From NCBI RefSeq assembly GCF_000421345.1, contig NZ_ATWV01000004.1, positions 224,832 to 288,831 of the forward strand: a stretch of 64,000 nt of DNA, given 5' to 3'. Origin of the DNA: Treponema bryantii NK4A124. Its GTDB lineage: Bacteria; Spirochaetota; Spirochaetia; Treponematales; Treponemataceae. The notes under the pieces are model-generated. The model saw only the letters and a list, made by a program, of their open reading frames with translations. It searched no databases and was not told the DNA's origin. Of the stretch, positions 15,109 through 22,351 are shown piece by piece. Numbering within the stretch: the first letter of the stretch is position 1; each line of letters begins with the position of its first letter. The position numbers were made by a program, and so were the translations under genes.

Positions 15109-18100
15109 TTATAATCCTATATTTAAGTAACTTGTGATTTCTACATAAGTAGAACCGTTCATTACAGAACCCTTTGGCAATGCACCGTATGGGTCTGAGC
15201 TGTACTGACCGAACTTGCGGCCACTTACCTTTACACCGATTCTGTTTGTTGGTTCAAGGAAAGATGGTGCCTGGTCAAAGCCGTAGGCAATATCAAAACT
15301 GAACTGGAGCGGGAAGGTCTGGTTGAAGTTGCGCCACCAGGTTTCCGGTCCCCATGTATTGAATGACCAGTTAGTTGAGCCTATCCAGTGATTGTAGCGG
15401 ACAGCGAGTCCTGCATTTACAAAGGTAATAAGCTCTGGTGTACCGGCTCCTTCATAAGCTCCTGTTGTTGCTCCAAGACATCCACCATCAGCTGTTGCAA
15501 TAATGCGCAAGCCTGGAATAGGATTTGTAACAAGTCTTGCACCAAGCTGCCAGAGGTTTTTCTGTGCAGGAAGAGCACCACCGTCGTACCAGATATAGTT
15601 ACTGAGTTCTACACCGTTTGGCTTTGTTACAGATGTCCATGTATTACTCTTGAACGGAAGGTTATCTGTTTTACCGGCGTAGATTGTATACATACCTGTA
15701 AGAGAGAAGGCAATTTTTGCACCTTCAATATCATCACTATTCCATTCGTGGAACCAGGTTGCTCCTTCAGGGTCGTAAGTAAGAACTGCTTCAATTTCAA
15801 TTGCCTGACGGTTTCCAAGTCCTACTGCAAATGGTGAACCTGTAAGAAGGTCTCGTCCATTTGGCTGCTGAAGCGGAACACGGGCGCGAATAACCGGCTT
15901 GAATACAAAATCTCCATAACTTGCATCTACTCCAAGCTGAGCTTCAAATCTGTTTCCTGCTCCTGAATCTGCAGTAAAGAAACTTCCGCGAACTGCAGCC
16001 GGATTTGTATCTGCTACAAGACCGCGGTAAATTGCGTTACCGTAAATGTACATGTGCTGGAACATATTTGTACCAAGCTGAAGGTAAGCACCAAGTGTAT
16101 CTGCATAATTAATCTTTGCAAGCTGACCGTCTGAAGTTGTATACTTTGCACCTACCTTTTCGTTACCTGCATGAAGCACACCGATTTTCATTGTTGCCCA
16201 TGGATCAATAAAGGCATCTGCATAAACAGAAAGTTTTCTTCCGGCTCCGTATGCATTATAAGGATCAAGAGTAACATCTGATCTTGCACCAAACTCTTCT
16301 GCATAAACTACGCCGATTGTAAAATCCGGAACATAGGCAGAAACTGTAGGGAACCAGCGGAAGTAATTTGCCTGAACCTGAGGTTTTGCACTTCCCCAGA
16401 TTTCCGGTCCACCGATTACTGAAAGTCCCTGCAAGAGTCCTTTACCAACAAATTCTACGGCAACAGGTCCTTTTGAACCGTATGTGTCGTAACCGATAAT
16501 ATCAAATGCTTCTTTTGAGATATTGAATACATCACCTGTATTTTCAAAGCTTGCGTGACCAACATGGTAGTAGCCGTTTACATCAAAAAGATTTCCAGTG
16601 TAATTCATTGATGCAGAATAGAGGTCTACATACTTAAGTTCCCGCTCTGGAGCAACATCTGCAGAATCAGGCCCCTTCTTGTAATATGAGGCATATTCAT
16701 CACCAAGATTTGTCTGAGGTGCATCTGTCCAGGCTTTTAATACTACAGAGCCCGAAAGATTTTCTACCGGCTTTACTGTAAGACCAAGAGTAGCTTCTGC
16801 ACTTACACTTGTTTTCTGATTTTCATCTTTTTCATTGATGTATTCAAAAGCGTCTTTTGTACCACGTCTCTTTTTAAGAGCACCCATCATTCTGTTTGCA
16901 TAAAGAGGTGTTGTTGTCTGTACATTTGCACTAAGGGTATCAATCTTAATGATATTATTTTCATTAATCATTTCTTTGATTGATTTTTCATTTCCGTTTG
17001 CAAGGTACATTGCTGTGTCGAGTGACGCAAAGGTCTTATCAATATCAGCTTCTGTAGACTTGTAGAGAGAAAGCTTCCAGATATCCTGAAGAAGATAATA
17101 TGCTGCACGAGGAATGCGCTTATTGATTCCGCGGTCTGTCAACTTACTCTGAGCACAGATACCGAACCATTCCTCATCCATGTTGTTGAGGCCATCACGG
17201 TAGTCGAGCTCGTAACCAGAGTTTGACCAGGTACCTGTATCATTATGAAGCTCAAGATCTTTGTTCTGATAATGCTTCCACCATTCATCAATCCATTCAA
17301 AAACGAATCCACCAATTACATTCTGAGAGCGGCCCTTGCCGTAGCCCTGCTGGTAGATTTCTTTCCACTGGCTCATAAGATAAACCATCTGAGCATACTG
17401 GTCTTCCTGATGAGTAATTTCGTTATAGGCATCTGCACCTGCTTCTGTAAACATAAGAGGCTTGTCGAGAACCTCTGCAACATTCTCATAGAAAGAATCA
17501 TAGAAGCGGAAACCACGATAAGCGTTTACACCAAGAATATCGAGAGAAGGACAAAGCTCCTTAATCAGCTCGAGATACTGAGTATCACCGTTTACAATTC
17601 CAACAGGGTGGAATGGGTCGATTTCTTTACAGGCTGCCATTGCTTCTTCGAGAAGGCTGTAGAGGTAGCCTGCTTTTACTGTGTTCTGTTCACCTACAGG
17701 GAGGTTTTCAATTTCTGAACCAGACCATACAAGTCCGTAGTTACTTTCGTTACCGAACATGTACATAAGCACACCGTTTACTGCACGGTATTTTTCTGCT
17801 GTCTCTTCTGCCATGGCAACAAGAGTTTCGCGGGTGTACTGGTCTGAATAATCTGTGTTTGCATACCAGGTGCCGTTTACTGTAACACCGTAGCGGCCAA
17901 GCAGATTATTTACGATTGTGTAGATTCCATATTTTGTGTAAATGTACTCTACCCATTTTGGAGGAATATCACTAAAGCAGCGGATTGCGTTTACGCCCAT
18001 TGCTTTAAGCATTGGCATATCTGTATCAATCATGCGTTCAATGTATTCGTCGCTCTTTGACCACAAATCATAAGTATGAGTTTCACCAATTGGTGTGTAA

Positions 18101-18252
18101 GACCATACGATTCCTTTTACTTCAATTTCCTTGCGGCCATCCATAAGGCGCCAGCCGTTTGCATCTTTTTTTACATTGATGAACTGAGCGAAAATTGAAA
18201 GATTAATAAAAGCAAGGATTGCTGTAAATACAGCTATACGTTTTTTATTCAT
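15109..18252 (-). CDS. Clan-A glycosidase fused to an outer-membrane beta-barrel-like domain
   Basis: 1047 residues. Signal peptide MNKKRIAVFTAILAFINLSIFA. Residues about 25-340 are a GH2/GH5-like TIM barrel: IRCFSD strand, GNES with acid/base E169, GVNAYRGF, and FTEAG with nucleophile E270. From about 480 to the end there are many alternating hydrophobic strands with aromatic girdle residues (YFRWFPTVSAYVPDFTIGVVYAEEFG; LQFSFDIAYGF; YVEITSYLNIGL), as in porin-like barrels. ATG 18252 is chosen because GGAGG lies six bases before it; the frame overlaps the upstream stop. The substrate is likely a beta-glucan by context. The fusion would tether a hydrolase to the outer membrane. Confidence 0.7.
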   Translation of the reverse strand: MNKKRIAVFTAILAFINLSIFAQFINVKKDANGWRLMDGRKEIEVKGIVWSYTPIGETHTYDLWSKSDEYIERMIDTDMPMLKAMGVNAIRCFSDIPPKWVEYIYTKYGIYTIVNNLLGRYGVTVNGTWYANTDYSDQYTRETLVAMAEETAEKYRAVNGVLMYMFGNESNYGLVWSGSEIENLPVGEQNTVKAGYLYSLLEEAMAACKEIDPFHPVGIVNGDTQYLELIKELCPSLDILGVNAYRGFRFYDSFYENVAEVLDKPLMFTEAGADAYNEITHQEDQYAQMVYLMSQWKEIYQQGYGKGRSQNVIGGFVFEWIDEWWKHYQNKDLELHNDTGTWSNSGYELDYRDGLNNMDEEWFGICAQSKLTDRGINKRIPRAAYYLLQDIWKLSLYKSTEADIDKTFASLDTAMYLANGNEKSIKEMINENNIIKIDTLSANVQTTTPLYANRMMGALKKRRGTKDAFEYINEKDENQKTSVSAEATLGLTVKPVENLSGSVVLKAWTDAPQTNLGDEYASYYKKGPDSADVAPERELKYVDLYSASMNYTGNLFDVNGYYHVGHASFENTGDVFNISKEAFDIIGYDTYGSKGPVAVEFVGKGLLQGLSVIGGPEIWGSAKPQVQANYFRWFPTVSAYVPDFTIGVVYAEEFGARSDVTLDPYNAYGAGRKLSVYADAFIDPWATMKIGVLHAGNEKVGAKYTTSDGQLAKINYADTLGAYLQLGTNMFQHMYIYGNAIYRGLVADTNPAAVRGSFFTADSGAGNRFEAQLGVDASYGDFVFKPVIRARVPLQQPNGRDLLTGSPFAVGLGNRQAIEIEAVLTYDPEGATWFHEWNSDDIEGAKIAFSLTGMYTIYAGKTDNLPFKSNTWTSVTKPNGVELSNYIWYDGGALPAQKNLWQLGARLVTNPIPGLRIIATADGGCLGATTGAYEGAGTPELITFVNAGLAVRYNHWIGSTNWSFNTWGPETWWRNFNQTFPLQFSFDIAYGFDQAPSFLEPTNRIGVKVSGRKFGQYSSDPYGALPKGSVMNGSTYVEITSYLNIGL

Positions 18253-19042
18253 CATCTGCCTCCAGTTCTGCATCAAGATCTACTACAACTCCGTCGCCCC
18301 ATGAACTTGCGTCTACGTAAGTATTATCCCTAGCACTGTTCCAGTGGATAAGGCGGGCACGTTCTTTTCCTTCGTCTGCATCGTTAATCTGGAAGTCGCC
18401 GCGTACCTTCTGCTTTGGCTTGAGTTTCTTAATGCTCATAAGTGAGAAAGGAACTGCAGCTTCGATTTTGTAACCATGTTCGCTGTAAACAACGGCAGCC
18501 TTAATGCTTCCGCTCATTGAAACGTCGTTTACACTTACATCGTAAGCTACTTTATTTGATTTGCTCTGTGGTACAATTCTTACACGATGATCTGTTGATT
18601 TATAGAAAGTGTGATAACTTGTATCTGTACCAAAGAAGAATTCGATAGAGTCATCGCGCCAGGCCTGTGGAGCAGGAAATTTATTTTCCTGTGGCTGGTC
18701 ATCATTAATATCTGCAAAAATATAGAGGAAAGAATCGTCTGCTCGAACCTTAAAAAGTCCGTCTGTATTTTCCGGATTGAACATTCCACCGTAAACCATG
18801 CGGCGTACGTGGATTCCATCCAGCCCTTCCCACTCATTAAATTCTCCATCGATTACAGGAGATTTTGAGCCTGAATAATAAACTTTGAAGTTCTTTTCCT
18901 GTTCACCAGCATCTGCATATGCTTCTTCCGGAGGGAGATAAGGAGCTTCAACAATTTTTTTTGCGTGAATTGTAAGACATGATGAAAGAAGTACCATTGC
19001 TCCTGTCAAAAGTCCGGCGCAAAGAAAAATCTGCTTTTTCAT
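18245..19042 (-). CDS. Lipoprotein with CBM9-like sugar-binding domain
   Basis: 265 residues. Lipobox LLSSC near residues 18-22. The region 50-255 fits the CBM9-like family (PF06452): the opening VIDGEFNEWEG, FKVRADDSFLYIFADINDDQP, the signature WRDDSIEFFFG and the ending GYKIEAAVPFSLM. These modules bind sugar ends of polysaccharides. It overlaps the start of the glycosidase gene, so translation is coupled and the two proteins probably work together at the surface. It stands second in the operon after the solute-binding protein. Confidence 0.8.
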   Translation of the reverse strand: MKKQIFLCAGLLTGAMVLLSSCLTIHAKKIVEAPYLPPEEAYADAGEQEKNFKVYYSGSKSPVIDGEFNEWEGLDGIHVRRMVYGGMFNPENTDGLFKVRADDSFLYIFADINDDQPQENKFPAPQAWRDDSIEFFFGTDTSYHTFYKSTDHRVRIVPQSKSNKVAYDVSVNDVSMSGSIKAAVVYSEHGYKIEAAVPFSLMSIKKLKPKQKVRGDFQINDADEGKERARLIHWNSARDNTYVDASSWGDGVVVDLDAELEADDE

Positions 19043-19084
19043 TTTTTACCTTCCTGATTTTTTTATCTCTCTCCGATTGGGTAT

Positions 19085-19112
19085 GCCGTTCACGGCGAAT
19101 GCAGCGAACGGC
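19085..19112. repeat. Intergenic hairpin after the solute-binding protein gene
   Basis: GCCGTTC (19085-19091) pairs with GAACGGC (19106-19112), with GGCGAATGCAGC between. It lies 3' of the solute-binding protein stop on the minus strand and before the next gene, a place where hairpins often stabilise the message for the binding protein. Confidence 0.5.
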
Positions 19113-19122
19113 AGTGTTTTTT

Positions 19123-20760
19123 TTACATTCCCAGTTTTTCTTTATTTGCCTGCATCAGCTTAGACTGAGCTGCAATTACCTTGTCGATGCCCTTGTCTTT
19201 CTTGTACTTGTTGTAGTCGCGTACAATCTGATCAAACTCAGCTTCTGTTTTCGCACGAATCAACTGTGGAAGGACCTTACCCCAGCGGCGCTGGATGTCT
19301 TCATAAATCAGCTGCTCTTCTGAACCAACAGGAAGTGTAAGTCCGTCGTATGCTGCAAATGATTTTACATAAGGACGTGTCCAGAGCTGTGGCTGTCCAA
19401 GTGAAGGAGCATATTCTGTTCCCCACTGTGCCTGCCATGCTGTATCCATAAGCATCCAGTATGTATACATAATTCCTACATCAGTTTCCTGTTTGTTCTT
19501 GTCTGTTGAATCAAGCTTCTTCATTTCTGGAGTAAGTTCAGGAATACCGTTCTTCATTGTGTATGTTTTGCCTTCGATACCGAAGTTTGTATCCATCTGT
19601 CCTTCATCTGAGATGAGGTAAGAAAGGAACTGAATTGCACGAGCCTTGTCTTTACAGTTCTTAGAAATCAGAGTAACTGTCCAGCCTGCAATTCCGCCTC
19701 CTGCGAGAGTTGGGTCATCACCGCGGCTGTTCTTTGGACCGTCTACTGCAATGTAAACTGAGTTTGGATCACGAGCATAAAGTGCGTGCTGAGCAGCCTG
19801 CATATCCCAGTTCTGATAGAGCATACAGAAGTAACGTCCCTGTGCTGCTTTCTCTTCAATCTGGCTTCTCTTGTCTACGAACATATCAGTTGGAATCAAG
19901 CCTTCTGAATGAGCCTGGCGGAGTGTCTTCATCCAGCGGATATACTCAGGATCATCAGTAAGGCCGAGGTCTGCATTTACAAACTTGCCGTCCTTCTCTG
20001 GAGGAATTGCGAGGAAGTGAGCAAGATAGCCCTGAAGCTGTGAACAACCTGTATCACCAAATTCATTTGTTGTGAAAGGAATAAGTGGCTGGCCGTTTAC
20101 TGTAGGGAACTTAGCCTTTGCAGCGCGGAGTGCCTTTAAGAATCCTTCTGGAGTTGACATATTTGGCTTACCGATAGCTTCCCACATATCTTTGCGAACG
20201 AGGAAAGTTTCGTTTGAAGTTAATTTACCTTTGTAGTTAGCATAGTCTGTTGGTGTATAAGATGCGTTTGGATATCCGTATACGTGACCGTCTTCCTGGC
20301 GGTACCAGCCGAGTTTATCCGGATTAGCAACCTTGAAGAAATATGGGTCGTATTTTTTTGCAAGTTCATCGAGAGGTTCAACGAGACCTGCATCAATCAT
20401 CATTGGAACCTGACCTTCCCACCATCCGATTGTAATTAAATCTGGAAGTGCGTCGCCTGCAATCATTGAGTTTAATTTTTCAGATTCATTTCCAGCAGGA
20501 ACGATGAAGTTGATGTCTACACCAGTTTTGTCTGTGATGTACTTTGAAACCATAGAATCGCCCCAGTGACGAGCGAACCAGCTGAAGTTGATGTACCAGT
20601 CTAACTTAATAGGCTTGTCTGTGTTGAGAGTCCAGCCTGCTGTTTTAGCAGTTCCCGGTACAGTTCCTTTTGATTTTGTTTGTTTTTTTGGCTTTGCATA
20701 TGTTGAAGAAAGAATTACTGCAAGAACCATTGCAAATGCGATGAGTTTAGTTTTTCTCAT
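19123..20760 (-). CDS. Extracellular solute-binding protein of a sugar ABC transporter
   Basis: 545 residues, family-1 binding protein of the LipO/LplA size class. Cleavable signal peptide (MRKTKLIAFAMVLAVILSSTYA) with no lipobox Cys. Typical lines: LDWYINFSWFARHWGDS, NSMIAGDALPDLITIGWWEGQ, and the C-terminal AIQFLSYLISDEGQ. It would deliver oligosaccharides to a membrane permease, but no permease or ATPase gene is adjacent, so it is an orphan here. It is first gene of the beta-glucan unit; GGAG precedes the start. Likely substrate: gluco-oligosaccharides released by the GH16 and clan-A enzymes (inference). Confidence 0.85.
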   Translation of the reverse strand: MRKTKLIAFAMVLAVILSSTYAKPKKQTKSKGTVPGTAKTAGWTLNTDKPIKLDWYINFSWFARHWGDSMVSKYITDKTGVDINFIVPAGNESEKLNSMIAGDALPDLITIGWWEGQVPMMIDAGLVEPLDELAKKYDPYFFKVANPDKLGWYRQEDGHVYGYPNASYTPTDYANYKGKLTSNETFLVRKDMWEAIGKPNMSTPEGFLKALRAAKAKFPTVNGQPLIPFTTNEFGDTGCSQLQGYLAHFLAIPPEKDGKFVNADLGLTDDPEYIRWMKTLRQAHSEGLIPTDMFVDKRSQIEEKAAQGRYFCMLYQNWDMQAAQHALYARDPNSVYIAVDGPKNSRGDDPTLAGGGIAGWTVTLISKNCKDKARAIQFLSYLISDEGQMDTNFGIEGKTYTMKNGIPELTPEMKKLDSTDKNKQETDVGIMYTYWMLMDTAWQAQWGTEYAPSLGQPQLWTRPYVKSFAAYDGLTLPVGSEEQLIYEDIQRRWGKVLPQLIRAKTEAEFDQIVRDYNKYKKDKGIDKVIAAQSKLMQANKEKLGM

Positions 20761-20817
20761 ACCATACTCCTAATATAAAATTTGATTGAGCCTGTTAGCC
20801 CAGACTCTCTTTATTTC

Positions 20818-20930
20818 AGTCTGAAGTATAGTAGTGATGGATTTATAACGAAAGTCTGAAAAATTTCATATAAGGGGTATTTTTTTCGGTTGAAGAGGAA
20901 AATACAATCTACTAACTAACGTTAGTTTGT
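20818..20930 (-). promoter_or_regulatory. Upstream region of the beta-glucan operon with a 20-bp palindrome
   Basis: Minus-strand TATACT (20830-20825) with weak TTTCGT 17 bases upstream predicts start near 20818 and a 58-base leader. A perfect 14-bp palindrome AACTAACGTTAGTT (20914-20927), extending to 20 bp with one mismatch, lies about 85 bases upstream of that promoter and just past the methyltransferase stop. It looks like a dimeric repressor or activator site; the binding protein is unknown. Confidence 0.45.
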
Positions 20931-20956
20931 TAAAATTAGATAAATTTGGGGAAAAT

Positions 20957-22162
20957 TTAGGTAAATTCCACTATATATGGGGTCCATTCGGGGTGATTTA
21001 AGATGTCGGCAACTTTTTTGCAGCGTTTTTTACAAAGCTCAAAAATGCCGTTTTCGTCCTTTTGAACAAGAATTGTGCGGCGGTGGCCGGCGTCTTTTGC
21101 GTTGAGTTGACAGACTGCTTCGAAGGTTGTTCCGCTGCCAGCGAAGAAATCGAGGATAAGGGCGTCGGAAGGCTGGCAGGTAATTTCGATTAAATGTTTG
21201 ATAAGACTAACAGGCTTTGGGTTATCGAAGGCGTGTGGACTGCCCAGAAGCTCGTCCAGGTGGTGCTGGGCGGCACGGGTTGTTTCGAGCGGTTCTATGA
21301 TGTTGCGGGGAATAACTTCTGACTGCTGGTCGTTGAAGATTTTTACACGTGGAACCTTGTCGTAAGCGGGTGCCTGGCCCCAGAAGATGCGATTGTCGGC
21401 AATAAGCTCCTTCATATGAGCTTCGTCTGTCTGCCACTGGCGGGTCCAGACCTTGCCGCTCGGAGAAGTTATTGTGTAATAATTTTTATGATTTGGATTT
21501 GAGCGCTTTTCTGTAAAAGATATACTGCCCGAAAACCAGTTTCCGCGCGGGTCATTGTCGGCATTCGTGGTGGCCCAGTCTGTACTTTGTACTTCGCGGA
21601 AGGCTTTCAGATTTTTTTTATCGCGGGCGTAACAGAGGGTGTGCTGCTGGAGGGTGCGTGACCAGGTGTCTTTTTTACCTTTACCGTGCAGCCACATAAA
21701 GTCGTTTACAAAGTTTTCTTCACCGAAAATCTGGTCGCAAAGGAGCTTAAGTGTGTAAAGCTCGCTCTGGTCTATTGCTATGAAGATGCAGCCGGTTGGC
21801 TTGAGCAGGGGGCGGGCCGCTGAGAGGCGGCGCTGCATAAAACTGAGCCACTGGCTGTGGCGGTCTGTGGCGCCATGGGCGTCGCGGGCGGTAAAGTTAT
21901 CGTTATAGGTAAAGTCGTTGCCGGTGTTGTAGGGCGGGTCGATGTAAATGATATCAACAGCCTCTGTTAAATCCGGACAGTCTTTAAAAGCTCGAGAATC
22001 TGCCCTGCCTGCGGAAAGAAGCTTAAGAACAGGATAGTTATCCCCCTTTATTAAAAGGTGTTCAAAATCTTTTGGGAACCGGGGCTCAAATGCAGCGGCA
22101 TTAAAAAAATCCGGCGAATCGGCGGGCTCCGGGTAGTCTGTCCAGGAAAGTTGTAAAGGCAT
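20957..22162 (-). CDS. Solitary DNA (N4/N6) methyltransferase, beta class
   Basis: 401 residues. The catalytic motif DPPY (YIDPPYNTGNDFTYND, near 95) precedes the AdoMet-binding motif FAGSGTT (LDFFAGSGTTFEAV, near 345), the order of beta-class methyltransferases such as type III Mod. It is shorter than type III Mod (usually over 550) and lacks a Res gene next to it, so likely an orphan methylase. Its codon use is clearly G+C-rich compared with its neighbours, suggesting transfer. No SD: TATAAT ends six bases before the ATG. Recognition sequence cannot be read from the protein. Confidence 0.85.
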   Translation of the reverse strand: MPLQLSWTDYPEPADSPDFFNAAAFEPRFPKDFEHLLIKGDNYPVLKLLSAGRADSRAFKDCPDLTEAVDIIYIDPPYNTGNDFTYNDNFTARDAHGATDRHSQWLSFMQRRLSAARPLLKPTGCIFIAIDQSELYTLKLLCDQIFGEENFVNDFMWLHGKGKKDTWSRTLQQHTLCYARDKKNLKAFREVQSTDWATTNADNDPRGNWFSGSISFTEKRSNPNHKNYYTITSPSGKVWTRQWQTDEAHMKELIADNRIFWGQAPAYDKVPRVKIFNDQQSEVIPRNIIEPLETTRAAQHHLDELLGSPHAFDNPKPVSLIKHLIEITCQPSDALILDFFAGSGTTFEAVCQLNAKDAGHRRTILVQKDENGIFELCKKRCKKVADILNHPEWTPYIVEFT

Positions 22163-22168
22163 GCGTTA

Positions 22169-22198
22169 ATTATATGATTTCAAAGATTGTCGGGTCAA
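22169..22198 (-). promoter_or_regulatory. Leaderless methyltransferase promoter with a repeat-borne -35
   Basis: TTGACC (22198-22193), 18-base spacer, TATAAT (22174-22169), six bases, ATG at 22162. The -35 is inside the GATTGTCGGGTCAAGCCC palindromic repeat, so a mobile repeat supplies half of the promoter. Predicted start is the A of ATG. Confidence 0.6.
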
Positions 22199-22254
22199 GC
22201 CCGACAATGACAGCTCGATAATGACAGTCCCACAATGACAGCCCGACAATGACA
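22185..22254. repeat. GATT...AATGACA repeat followed by degenerate tandem units
   Basis: A full hairpin unit (GATTGTCGGG, TCAAG, CCCGACAATGACA) is followed by three 14-15-base variants ending in AATGACA (CTCGATAATGACAG, TCCCACAATGACAG, CCCGACAATGACAA). They look like partial duplications of the 3' arm. Confidence 0.65.
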
Positions 22255-22351
22255 AGTCAGCCGAAAATCACTGGACCTGAATATCAATAATGCAGAAAAA
22301 CTAAACTTTTGAAAAAAAGACCATATATTATTCTGTACTAAGGAGACATAA

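Noticed and set aside
22185..22254. CRISPR array
   Set aside because: The units are directly abutting degenerate 14-15-mers with no spacers and no cas genes in the window.
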